From Acidicapsa ligni (GTDB lineage: Bacteria; Acidobacteriota; Terriglobia; Terriglobales; Acidobacteriaceae), in contig NZ_JAGSYG010000001.1 in assembly GCF_025685655.1 (NCBI RefSeq), forward strand, positions 248,001 to 312,000: DNA of 64,000 bases, given 5' to 3'. Made by a program: the position numbers and the translations under genes. This document shows, piece after piece, positions 35,228 through 44,098 of the stretch. Every line of letters starts with the position of its first letter. Within the stretch, counting starts at the first letter, position 1. Below the pieces are notes generated by a model, which was not told the origin of the DNA, did no database searches, and worked only from the letters and a program-made list of their open reading frames with translations.

Positions 35228-36503
35228 GCCAGAGTCTCCAGCCTGCTCCTGCCAGGAATACAAGGCTCACGGCAGAGAGCCCTATTACCCAGCGCATGTT
35301 CATGGTGATTGCGGGTATTTGCGCCCAGCGGCCAAGCGCGACAAAGATACACACGGCAACTGCAACGATCAGATAATCCCACCAGCGGCGCGCGCCGGTA
35401 GTGGATGACTCGCCCAATCCCACCAGAGACAACCGGGTCTGCTCATAGTTCAATCCATAGTGCTGGCACTCGCGGTTGAGGGCCATATCGGTCGAGTGAT
35501 GCTCCTCGCTGGATGCGGCAGCGGTACTGATCGCCAGGGCGCCAAGGATCATGATGATCGATCCGCCTACGACTAGCAGAACATGCGTTCTATCCGCATT
35601 AGCCAGTTCGCCGAAGACAAGCGCTCCCCATGCCAGACCCCATAGCTGATTGGTATTCGACAGCGGAATGCCTCGGCCGATCCCGATATATTTCGTTGCG
35701 TATTGCTGAAAAAGGTCGCCGACGACCCAGCAGAACCCACCCAGAAAAAGCCAGAAGAGAACACCCTTGGCGTTGATCAGCTCCTGACGGATGTGGGTCA
35801 CTCCCCCGCCCAGCGTGATCGCGAGTGTAAACATCGTGATCAACTCGCCGATGGTGAAAACGGTCACAAACGAAAGCGGATTCATGCCGCTCAGGTAAGC
35901 CTTTTTGTATGGAACATACATCGTTCCCCACATGAAGCTGGCTCCGAGCGCCGCCAGCAGGCCCGCTACCGCGTGCGTCGACTGCTTGCCGTCGGCTCCG
36001 CTTGCACCGTGCAGCAAACTGAAACCCAGCATAATCGCTGCCGCCACAATAGCCACCGCGCCGCCGATTACCTTGAGCCAGTTCGTGGCCGAGGCACCGC
36101 GAAGTTCGCGAAACAGCAGGCATCCCCAGAGGATTCCGATGAGGCAATTGGTATTCCACAACGGGAACGCCACGGCAAGGCCGACATTGCGAATCGCAAA
36201 GACGGTCAGCGTATTGCCCACAGCCCAAAGCGCTCCCGCCAGTATCGCCCAGACGATCAGGTGCGGCTTGCTTCGCAGATCGGTGAAGACGTAGGAAGTG
36301 CCGCGCAAGAGCGTGGGGAAAGTCCAGCGAGCAACGAACACACCGGCCACCATACACAGTGAGACGGTGAATGGCGATAGGCCGGCGAGAACCAGCTTTG
36401 TAGGCGCCTCAGCTCCGCCGAGCCATGCTCCAGCGGCAATTCCACAGATTACTCCCAGCAAATGAAGCTTAGTTGCCCCTGAACGAACCTGGTCTCTCGC
36501 CAC
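35208..36503 (-). CDS. GRP/RhaT-type sugar transporter (DMT superfamily)
   Basis: A 431-residue inner-membrane porter with about ten helices, related to the glucose/ribose porter (GRP) and RhaT rhamnose-proton symporter families. WAVGNTLTVFAIRNVGLAVAFPLWNTNCLIG and FMWGTMYVPYKKAYLSGM are typical in order (shown here as family landmarks around 90-210). A soluble insert (about 335-380) precedes the last two helices. Start is GTG 36503, with GGAGAAG upstream; its first base is the last base of the TPR gene's TAG stop. It is the last gene of the receptor-TPR-TPR-porter operon. The substrate is unknown; a sugar is likely. Confidence 0.8.
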   Translation of the reverse strand: MARDQVRSGATKLHLLGVICGIAAGAWLGGAEAPTKLVLAGLSPFTVSLCMVAGVFVARWTFPTLLRGTSYVFTDLRSKPHLIVWAILAGALWAVGNTLTVFAIRNVGLAVAFPLWNTNCLIGILWGCLLFRELRGASATNWLKVIGGAVAIVAAAIMLGFSLLHGASGADGKQSTHAVAGLLAALGASFMWGTMYVPYKKAYLSGMNPLSFVTVFTIGELITMFTLAITLGGGVTHIRQELINAKGVLFWLFLGGFCWVVGDLFQQYATKYIGIGRGIPLSNTNQLWGLAWGALVFGELANADRTHVLLVVGGSIIMILGALAISTAAASSEEHHSTDMALNRECQHYGLNYEQTRLSLVGLGESSTTGARRWWDYLIVAVAVCIFVALGRWAQIPAITMNMRWVIGLSAVSLVFLAGAGWRLWRDTGFF

Positions 36504-38266
36504 TACTTCTCCTTAGTCTCGGCCTTGACTCTCTCTGCTTCGGCTTCAGCCATGCGACCCTGACGAGTATAAGCGACTGCCAGCTGTTGATGCGCTTCTG
36601 TGTATCCTGGGTCGGCGGCAATTGCTTCCATATATCGTTCTACCGCATCGGCGACCTGTCCGCGCAGGAGCAATTGATTACCCGCGTTGGTGTTCAACAT
36701 GGCTCGCTGGTGATTCACTGCCGACCGGCTCAACTGCGCCGCGATTTTGCGTTCGGCCGTAGCCTCATCATGCTTGCCCTGCTCGGACAGCACCCCGGCA
36801 AGCGTGATGTGCGGACCGGGCTGATTCGGCAGTAGCTCCACGGCCTTTCGCAGCGCCGCTACTGCATCGTCAGGCCGATTAAGCTGCTTGAGTACGCTGC
36901 CCAGAATCGCCCAGCAGTCTCCGTTTTCTGGACGAAGCCCAAGCGCTACATGTAACTGGGTCGCCGCTTCCTCCAGACGACCCACCTGCATATACAGGAT
37001 TCCAAGCGTATACGGTGGGTCGGACAGAGTGGGATCGAGGCTAGCTGCCCTGCTCAGTTCGACAATGGCGTCATTGACACGATCTTTGAGTTTGTAAGCC
37101 AGCCCCAGGTCGTAATGCAGTTGCGGATTGGCCGAGTCCAGTGTCCGTGCCTTTTCAAACTGCGCAATGGCGTTGTCGAAATCCGACTGCTGAAGATAAG
37201 CCACTCCCAGATCCTCATGCACGACCGGATCGTTTGGCGTGATTGCCAGCGCCTGCTCGTAAAACGGAATCGATTCGCGCGCTTTGCCTGTCTCGGTTAG
37301 CGCCAGCGCGAGATTTGTGAATGCCGTAGCATTCTTCGGCTCCTGCTCCACTGCCTTGCGAAACAGCGGGATGGACTCCTCCTGTTTACCGAGGCGCTGA
37401 TGGGCCATTGCCAGTGCCAATGCTGCGCCGCGCAGGTCTGGACTTAGTTTCAATGCCTCTTCAAGATGCGGCACGGCTTCAGTATCCTGCCCCGAAGCTG
37501 CCAGCACTCGGCCCAGCTCAAATTGGGTCATCGCATTTGTCGGAGCCAGTTCGACGGCTTTGTCTAGCTCTGCCAGGGCAGGCCCGTATTGCTTTTCCTC
37601 TCCGAGCGTGACGCCGAGATGCATGTGGGCCGCGATGGAAACTGGCCCCGAGGGGCTGTACTGCAAAGAATCGCGGAAAGCTGCCTCTGCTTCATGCCAG
37701 CGACTCTCCTGGGCCAGCAATGAGCCGAGCTTATCCAGAATTTCGGCCTGCCGTTCCAAATCCGGCTGAGGAGCAGCTCCCGTTGCCGTCAGTGCTGCGC
37801 GGAACTGTAACTCAGCCTCCGGCAGCTTTCCTGCCGACACATAACTTTGCGCCAACGCTTCCTGCGCCAACGAAAGATTCGCGTATGTCATCGCGTCGCC
37901 GGGCTTCAATTGCAAGGCTATTTGCAACTCCGGAATCGCTTCTGCCGGCCGCGCCAATTGCACCAGAATCGCACCCAGTGCGAGATGCGCCTCCGGCAAC
38001 CGTGGTGCAAGATGTACCGCTTCTACGAAATTGCTCCGTGCCGCTTCCATGTCGCCCGCCTGCATAGCGGCATAACCGGCATGAAACGCTGCATCCGCAC
38101 CCTGCAAGGCAGCCGCCTGCTGGGTCGCATCAGACTGGGTTTGATCTTGCATCAGCGGTGTCTCGGCTCGCGCGGAATGGCTTCCGCAAAAACACGCGCC
38201 TGAAAGACACACGCCGGTGATCGCCAGGAGCCCTGTAAGTCGTAGAACATCGAGCTTTCTCTGCAT
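36503..38266 (-). CDS. Secreted tetratricopeptide repeat protein
   Basis: A 587-residue protein with a signal peptide (about 1-33, basic start then LLAITGVCLSGACF). From about residue 50 to the end it consists of roughly 14-15 TPR units (for example AEAHLALGAILVQLARPAEAIPEL). It should be a periplasmic helical scaffold for protein contacts. ATG 38266 shares one base with the preceding TPR gene's TAA, and its own TAG shares one base with the porter's GTG. The three genes are therefore tightly coupled. No catalytic domain is seen. Likely role is supporting the receptor-porter system, by context only. Confidence 0.85.
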   Translation of the reverse strand: MQRKLDVLRLTGLLAITGVCLSGACFCGSHSARAETPLMQDQTQSDATQQAAALQGADAAFHAGYAAMQAGDMEAARSNFVEAVHLAPRLPEAHLALGAILVQLARPAEAIPELQIALQLKPGDAMTYANLSLAQEALAQSYVSAGKLPEAELQFRAALTATGAAPQPDLERQAEILDKLGSLLAQESRWHEAEAAFRDSLQYSPSGPVSIAAHMHLGVTLGEEKQYGPALAELDKAVELAPTNAMTQFELGRVLAASGQDTEAVPHLEEALKLSPDLRGAALALAMAHQRLGKQEESIPLFRKAVEQEPKNATAFTNLALALTETGKARESIPFYEQALAITPNDPVVHEDLGVAYLQQSDFDNAIAQFEKARTLDSANPQLHYDLGLAYKLKDRVNDAIVELSRAASLDPTLSDPPYTLGILYMQVGRLEEAATQLHVALGLRPENGDCWAILGSVLKQLNRPDDAVAALRKAVELLPNQPGPHITLAGVLSEQGKHDEATAERKIAAQLSRSAVNHQRAMLNTNAGNQLLLRGQVADAVERYMEAIAADPGYTEAHQQLAVAYTRQGRMAEAEAERVKAETKEK

Positions 38267-39381
38267 TACTTTGGCTGCTCCGGCTTTGAATCACCCTTAT
38301 GCTGGATATCGATCGCCAGCTTGTATTCGCGGTTTGCGTCTGCCACTTGCCCCAATGCCCGATAGGCCTGCCCAAGAAAAGTATGCGTCACATAATTGTC
38401 CGGGTCCATGGTTACAGCCCTGTTCAGATAATGAACAGCCTGAATAGGCTCGCCCAGCTTGATCAGCGCTTCACCCAGCAGAATGTAAGGGCCGGTCGTA
38501 TTGGGTTCCAGAAGGATGGCCTTGTTCAAAGCCTGTCGAGCTTCTTCGAACTGGCTGTTACGCACATAGGCATCTCCCAACCGGTCGTACATGGCTCCGT
38601 TTAAAGGATTCAGCTTGTGCTCTGCCTCCAGCTCTTTTATCGCCAGAGGCAGGTCCGCTTTGGCTAAAGCAACCTCTCCCAATAGCTGGTGAGCCAGAGG
38701 GAGCGATGGATTCAGCTCAATCGCTTTTTGCGCGAAGATAGCCGCTTCCTCTACGAATTCCCGCCGCAGGAATAGACGCGCTGCCACCAGATATGCTTCC
38801 GCGGAATCGGCACCGAATCCGAACTGCGCAGCGAATGCTCGTCGCGCATCGTCATAGCGCCCGGTGTCGGTATAACACAGGCCTAATACATACTTCGGAT
38901 CCGTGTTGATCGCCGGACTCGCAACTGGACTTGCGACTAGGCTCTCGCCGCCTTCACTCGCCGACGCGATCTTTTGCTCCCCATTGGAACTCTCCAGAAA
39001 AGGGATTGCATCTTGAGGTCTCCCGAGTCGATAGAGAGTGATTCCGAGCATCTCCTTCGCTTCCTGATCCGTTGCATCCTGCGCCACCGCTCGGGCGAAT
39101 GCGGTTGCAGCATCGGGAAGCAATTCTTTTTGATAAAGGATGATTCCGCGCAGCCGCTCTACTTCCGCAGCCTCGGGCTCCGCCTTGCTTAGACCGTCCA
39201 ACTCTGCGAGCGCCTTTTCAAGATGCCCCTGTCTGGCTAGAGCTTTTGCGCTTGCAAGCGTGGCAGAGCTGGTACCCGATGCGTCCACACTTGTATCCAC
39301 GCTGGCCGTAGGATTTTGCGCCAGGGCAAGCGAGATACCCATTGCAAGCAACCCTGCGATTCCGAAAGTCCTCATGGCCAT
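38266..39381 (-). CDS. Secreted tetratricopeptide repeat protein
   Basis: A 371-residue TPR protein with a signal peptide (FGIAGLLAMGISLALAQ). ATG 39381 or 39375 is the likely start. The frame stays open back to 39921, but that part is antisense to the receptor gene and unlike protein. About seven TPRs fill residues 40-370. A VASPVASP segment near 150 comes from a 12-bp tandem duplication. It lies 75 bases after the receptor stop, with an intrinsic terminator in between, so it is probably expressed at a lower level than the receptor. It is followed by another TPR gene with a one-base overlap. Confidence 0.85.
   Translation of the reverse strand: MAMRTFGIAGLLAMGISLALAQNPTASVDTSVDASGTSSATLASAKALARQGHLEKALAELDGLSKAEPEAAEVERLRGIILYQKELLPDAATAFARAVAQDATDQEAKEMLGITLYRLGRPQDAIPFLESSNGEQKIASASEGGESLVASPVASPAINTDPKYVLGLCYTDTGRYDDARRAFAAQFGFGADSAEAYLVAARLFLRREFVEEAAIFAQKAIELNPSLPLAHQLLGEVALAKADLPLAIKELEAEHKLNPLNGAMYDRLGDAYVRNSQFEEARQALNKAILLEPNTTGPYILLGEALIKLGEPIQAVHYLNRAVTMDPDNYVTHTFLGQAYRALGQVADANREYKLAIDIQHKGDSKPEQPK
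38915..38950. repeat. 12-bp tandem repeat inside a TPR gene
   Basis: ggactcgcaact (38915-38926) and ggacttgcgact (38927-38938), then a weaker third unit to 38950. In frame these encode the VASP-VASP segment. Confidence 0.65.
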
Positions 39382-39410
39382 ATCCAAAACCAGTCTATTC
39401 TCCACAATAA

Positions 39411-39436
39411 AAATGGGGAGCCGAAGCTCCCCATTT
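39411..39436 (-). terminator. Intrinsic terminator after the large TonB receptor gene
   Basis: Perfect 11-base arms AAATGGGGAGC (39411-39421) and GCTCCCCATTT (39426-39436). On the minus strand the loop is UUCG and the stem is followed by UUUUUAUU. It sits between the receptor stop (39456) and the first TPR gene, and could lower downstream expression relative to the receptor. Confidence 0.85.
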
Positions 39437-39455
39437 GTGTATTTCCGGCTGACTG

Positions 39456-42400
39456 TTAGAAGGTAGTTTTCAGCGAGAACTCCAGGTAACGAGGTCCCGG
39501 CCCGGGTGCTTCGCCAGTGATCGTACCCGCCGAAAGAACGTTGGTGCTCGGCAGGCCAGGATTGATGTGGTTCACGGCATTGTAGGCATCGAAGCGGAAC
39601 TTCATGTTGACCTTCTCCCAGATTTGGAAGCTCTTCTGCAACGACAAATCCGTGTTGTAGAAACCAGGTCCCCAATAGGTGTTTCGCCCGTTGTTTCCGA
39701 TATTGTCCAATCCGGCATCGGAGAAGATTCCACCGCCCAAAGTCTGGGCCTGGAAGAACGTTCTCGTTGCCGAAGTAGGATCGAAGCTCGACGCATGTGT
39801 ACTCATGCGGGCTCCGGTCTTGTTTGGATAACATGGCGCCGATGAAGGCAGATCGTTCGCAGTCTGCATGGTGCCATCTGCAGCCGTATACGAGAATTTG
39901 CAATTGATGTTCGGCGACCACGGCAGGCCGCTGGACATGTTTAACGTGCCTGACAACTCATAACCGCCGATGAGCAGATCGGTCGCCCGATTGACTCCTG
40001 GAGCGAACATCTTCCCTTTACCGAATGGGAGGTCATAGCTCCCGTACAACGTAGCAGCATTCTGTCGAACATTGCTGTCACGTCCGTAAGCGACTCGCTT
40101 GCTCCAGGTCGCATACTGACTGTTGGAGTCGAAAGCGCTGGCCCACTGATAATTGGCGGTTACGGCCAGGCCTTTCCACTGCTGTTGAGCCAGCGTAACT
40201 TGCAAGGCATTGAAGTTCGTGTTTTGGTCATCTCCGTCGTATTGGATACTCTGCGACCAACCGCATGATCCTGCAGGCAAGCCGCCCGGCAGGTTCGAAT
40301 CTATCGGTGGCGCATACGCAGGATCGGAGCAGGCAGCCAGCTTTCCACCGTAATAACGTTCCAGGTATGTCTGGTTTGAGGTAGCCCCTGTTGCATCTGG
40401 CACAGAGGGAGCACGTGGATCCCAATGCAGCGTCTGACCGTTGATGCTACCCAGTGTTGTAGAGCCAATCTTGGATTGACCAGGAAGAGAAATGGCCGCT
40501 TCATTTGGATTCGTATTGTTGCCGTCGCCATCGCTTAACGTATGTGTTCCCTTGTTTCCAACATAAGCAATCGTCAGAGACAGGGTAGGCGTCAGAGCGC
40601 GTTGCACACTGAGGTTCCACGCATCCAGTGTCGGGAATTGAAGCGGGTTAGGACGTGCCTTGGAACCAACAGTTGAGCCGGGATTCGGAAGCAGTCCGCT
40701 AGAGGGCACGGCTGGCGGCGTATAAAGCACGGGACCACCGGTGGCCTTTGGTTGACCTGCTGCGACATTGTCCTGAATGCACCCAGGGTTTTCTGCTGGA
40801 GAGCCAAGGCAGAACGCCTCGCCCGTAATGGAGTCTGCCGCGTTACTGATGCTCTGGTTAGCCAGAACTGGCAGGTTCTGTGTGACCGTATGGCCAAAGA
40901 TTGAACCGAATACGCCAAGGTCAAAGCTGCGCCCGTAACCGGCACGAACGACAGTCTGCGGATTTACCTGGTATGCAACGCCGATACGCGGTTCAAACTG
41001 CTTTTTCTTGTTCAGTTGCCAATCCATGTTGGAGCCAATGCCGCCTACCCCAGCCACGTGCAGATAACCATCATTCAAGTTCATCAGAGAGCCATTGCCC
41101 GGACCATTGACGGTCTCCGGGAAATACAGCTCCCAGCGAACGCCCAGGTTCAGAGTCAGCTTACTGCTGGCGCGCCACGTGTCTTGCGCGTAAAAGAAGA
41201 CTCTCTTTTGGAACTCCTTCGCATTTGTCGAGGTAGACACATAGCGATTGAAGCTGGTCACATCGCCGAGAGCCATGGTTGCGAATCCCAGACCATCTGA
41301 TCCATTGCTGGATGTCGGCCCGGTGCCAAAGTTCAGAACGCCGGCGCGATCGTTATCGGAAGGTACGCGGAGGTTGCGGCCATAGCGAAGGTCGCCACCA
41401 ATCTTGACTGAGTGATTACCGATAGTCTTGGTCCAGTTGTTTACGATCTGGAACTGATCTTCACGCTCGATGAGTGGGCAGTTGCAACGGCTGACGCCCA
41501 ATCCGTCGCCCCAGAGCGGCTGGTGAGCACCGCCTGCCAGCGTTGTACCGAGGAAGCCAGGAGAACCACCAGTAATCGTCGTTCCAAGATTGATGCCCGG
41601 AATTCCCAATGTATTGGCGAACTCCGTGCCCTGATCATTCTTCTGGTCATTGATGTTGTAGCGCAGATAGCCAAGGCGCAGATCTGTGATCAGCTTCGGA
41701 TTGAATACATAGTCCGTGCCAACAGCCACGCTATCGTCGGCGCTGGTAGATTGCCCACCGTAGCCGCCAATTCCAAAGCCGGGACCACCTGCGGGACCGT
41801 ACATTTGCGCACCACTCAGCGTATTCGTCCAGCGAGAGAACCGGACAAATGCGTTCATCCTCTGGCTGATCGTGTCGTCAACGCGCGTGGTCCACATGTC
41901 ACTGTTGAAAAGGCCTGTTCCGCTCCCCTTGGAGTTTCCGTCGAGACCATTCAACGCGCCGCCAGTCTCAAGCTTGGTGAAAGGCTCCAATACAGTAAGA
42001 AGGTTTTTGAATTGAGTAGAAACCATTGCTGCTGGAATTACGTTGCCGGGGTAAGCCACCGGGCTACCAGAAGTATTGTTGAAGATTTGGCCTTGGCCGG
42101 TAGGCAGGTTAGCCAGGTATTCGCTGAAATCGCAACCCGCGATGCCGCTTGGACCTACTTTATTGCCAAGGCATGTCTCGGTCAGCAACTGCGAAGGAAG
42201 AGTGTTGACTTCGGACGTTCCCACCTTCTGGCGCTGGCCTTCATAGCTGCCGAAGTAGAACAACCTGTCCCGAATGACTCGCCCACCGATCGAACCGCCG
42301 AACTTGTTCTTCAACCCAGGCGGAATTACTCCGGGTGTAGGCGGCTGGGAGAATGGCTCACGGGCGAGATTGGCGTTGCCGGTGCGGAAGTCGTAGGCGC

Positions 42401-43178
42401 TGCCATGAATGCTGTTGGATCCGGATTTGGTCTGGACGGTCATGACGGCCGAAACAGCTTTGCCCAACTCGGCGTCAAAATTCTGCGTAGTGATCTTGGC
42501 TTCGGTGATGGAATCCAGCGAGGGATTGACAACGATAATACCCAGGATCGGATCCTCGTTGTCGGTTCCATCTAACTCATACGCAACGCCGCCGAAAGCC
42601 TGACCATCGATCTGAATCTGCTTGGAGGCCTGCGGGTTTTCATCCGCGGCGTGCGACCAGCCCAGGAGCTGCGCGCCTGGCAATAGCAGTTGCAGGTTTG
42701 TGAAATTTTGATCGCCAACGGGAAGATCGGAAACCTGCTGAGAATCAAAAATAGTAGAAACGTCGGCGCGGTCAGTCTTCAACTGAGGAACTGCCTCGGC
42801 GTTGACCTCAACTGTTTCTGCGCCGCCCCCGGCAACTTCAAGAGCCATATCGACTCGCGGAGCAGTGTCTGCAAGTACGGTCACACCCTTGGTGATCGAA
42901 CTCTTGAAACCTTTGATTTCGATCTTTACATCGTAGGTATCCGGAACAAGATGCGATACGGTGAAGTCGCCAGATCCGTTGGTTGTTGCAACCTCCACGG
43001 TTCCCTTGGCTTCGTCTGTCACCGTTACCGTTGCCCCTGGTACTACGGCCCCGGTCTTGTCCGTCACTGTGCCAAAAATCGATCCGTAAACCGATTGGGC
43101 GCACACGGGTGCGTTAATGAGCAGGCAAACGGTGGCGAGGAGTGCCGTTCCGAATGCTGCCCGCAAGTACTTAGTCAT
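39456..43178 (-). CDS. Oar-like TonB-dependent outer-membrane receptor
   Basis: A 1240-residue outer-membrane protein with a signal peptide (about 1-28). A carboxypeptidase-regulatory-like domain follows (about 30-115, GTVTDKTGAVVPGATVTV), then a plug region (about 120-260, DLPVGDQNFTNLQLLLPGA) and a very long beta-barrel. It ends in the terminal Phe typical of outer-membrane barrels (YLEFSLKTTF). It belongs to the Oar-like group common in acidobacteria and likely imports an oligosaccharide or other large nutrient with TonB/ExbB energy. ATG 43178 has AGGAG about seven bases upstream. It heads an operon with two TPR proteins and a sugar porter. Confidence 0.93.
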   Translation of the reverse strand: MTKYLRAAFGTALLATVCLLINAPVCAQSVYGSIFGTVTDKTGAVVPGATVTVTDEAKGTVEVATTNGSGDFTVSHLVPDTYDVKIEIKGFKSSITKGVTVLADTAPRVDMALEVAGGGAETVEVNAEAVPQLKTDRADVSTIFDSQQVSDLPVGDQNFTNLQLLLPGAQLLGWSHAADENPQASKQIQIDGQAFGGVAYELDGTDNEDPILGIIVVNPSLDSITEAKITTQNFDAELGKAVSAVMTVQTKSGSNSIHGSAYDFRTGNANLAREPFSQPPTPGVIPPGLKNKFGGSIGGRVIRDRLFYFGSYEGQRQKVGTSEVNTLPSQLLTETCLGNKVGPSGIAGCDFSEYLANLPTGQGQIFNNTSGSPVAYPGNVIPAAMVSTQFKNLLTVLEPFTKLETGGALNGLDGNSKGSGTGLFNSDMWTTRVDDTISQRMNAFVRFSRWTNTLSGAQMYGPAGGPGFGIGGYGGQSTSADDSVAVGTDYVFNPKLITDLRLGYLRYNINDQKNDQGTEFANTLGIPGINLGTTITGGSPGFLGTTLAGGAHQPLWGDGLGVSRCNCPLIEREDQFQIVNNWTKTIGNHSVKIGGDLRYGRNLRVPSDNDRAGVLNFGTGPTSSNGSDGLGFATMALGDVTSFNRYVSTSTNAKEFQKRVFFYAQDTWRASSKLTLNLGVRWELYFPETVNGPGNGSLMNLNDGYLHVAGVGGIGSNMDWQLNKKKQFEPRIGVAYQVNPQTVVRAGYGRSFDLGVFGSIFGHTVTQNLPVLANQSISNAADSITGEAFCLGSPAENPGCIQDNVAAGQPKATGGPVLYTPPAVPSSGLLPNPGSTVGSKARPNPLQFPTLDAWNLSVQRALTPTLSLTIAYVGNKGTHTLSDGDGNNTNPNEAAISLPGQSKIGSTTLGSINGQTLHWDPRAPSVPDATGATSNQTYLERYYGGKLAACSDPAYAPPIDSNLPGGLPAGSCGWSQSIQYDGDDQNTNFNALQVTLAQQQWKGLAVTANYQWASAFDSNSQYATWSKRVAYGRDSNVRQNAATLYGSYDLPFGKGKMFAPGVNRATDLLIGGYELSGTLNMSSGLPWSPNINCKFSYTAADGTMQTANDLPSSAPCYPNKTGARMSTHASSFDPTSATRTFFQAQTLGGGIFSDAGLDNIGNNGRNTYWGPGFYNTDLSLQKSFQIWEKVNMKFRFDAYNAVNHINPGLPSTNVLSAGTITGEAPGPGPRYLEFSLKTTF

Positions 43179-44098
43179 TGCGGTCTCCTGAAATTGTTCA
43201 ATCCGTTATGGATCAACTTTTGTTCTGCATGCCTGAAAAGTTTTCGTCTGCTTCTGTCATCGCATCGCGGCTGCAGTTGGCCAAGGTCAAAACACTGGCG
43301 CCTGCAATCTGCGTGTATGTACAGAGATCAACGGAGCACTTTCCACCGCATGCGAACAATCCCGGCGAGTCCTGCCACGTTGGCTAAGCCCGCTCTCTAT
43401 CTTGTTACTCATCGACGAATCTCTAGCTTCGAGTCTCGATTCGAAGGATGGTTTTTCCCGAATGCACATCACCCCAAAGTTTGCTGACGGAGTCAATCAA
43501 AAGATGCACTTCGGAATACCGCCGAACGATAGAGTAAAAGTTAGACCGCTGTCAATCCCTTCAATGCCAAAAATATTACTCGTGTGCAGCAATCTGTAAC
43601 GGTAAATTCTGTAAGCGTTTCCAATATCTTTTCGGGTGCTTTCTACCCTTGGTTTAGCTTTTAGTTATTAAGAAAACCGATTAACTAAGGCAATTATGAA
43701 CGCCGTTCCCGCATCTTTTATTGAGGATCTCTGCCTTAAGGCATCCCTTGACTTAGCCTTTCCTTACAATGCTCGGCACGATACTCGGCGTAACAAAGGA
43801 AGGATGCACACTATAAATTGCCCGGGCATTTGATAGTCAGGAGCCAGGTCATAAAACGACCCTTCGCACGGCCTGATAAACGACAGTTAGTGCGTTTCAA
43901 CAAACGCTGAGTAAATGCCTTTACTTATGCTCTAAGTTCAAGTTTTTTTGAACAGGCATTTGGAGATATATAGACCTGTCTAGTTCGATCTTTGAGACGT
44001 GTTTGGGAAGCTTAACCGTGCCATCCTGACACAGATTTTATGTACTCTCTGGTATGCATTTCCTGCCACACCGTATCTACTCGGGAAGATGAAACCGA
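43179..44098. other. Long intergenic region upstream of the receptor gene
   Basis: About 920 bases with no convincing gene. Short open frames exist (for example a 45-codon frame from about 43696) but lack ribosome sites and family resemblance. A promoter-like pair on the minus strand is at 43555-43528. A small inverted repeat GTTCAA/TTGAAC flanks a T-run at 43936-43953. The region is more A/T-rich than its surroundings. Confidence 0.5.
43528..43555 (-). promoter_or_regulatory. Putative sigma-70 promoter for the receptor operon
   Basis: On the minus strand TTGACA (43555-43550) is followed after 16 bases by TCTATC (43533-43528). It would give a leader of about 340 nt before ATG 43178. This is a consensus match only. 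Confidence 0.35.

Noticed and set aside
38266..39921. The full 551-codon version of the TPR gene
   Set aside because: The first 180 codons are antisense to the large receptor gene and do not resemble protein; the signal peptide begins at 39381.
41412..42575. 387-codon plus-strand frame within the large receptor gene
   Set aside because: Antisense shadow; the receptor frame is supported by signal peptide, plug and terminal Phe.
43696..43833. Plus-strand 45-codon frame (MNAVPASFIEDLCLK...) in the long gap before the receptor gene
   Set aside because: No ribosome binding site, no recognisable homologue, and probably a chance frame in A/T-rich DNA.
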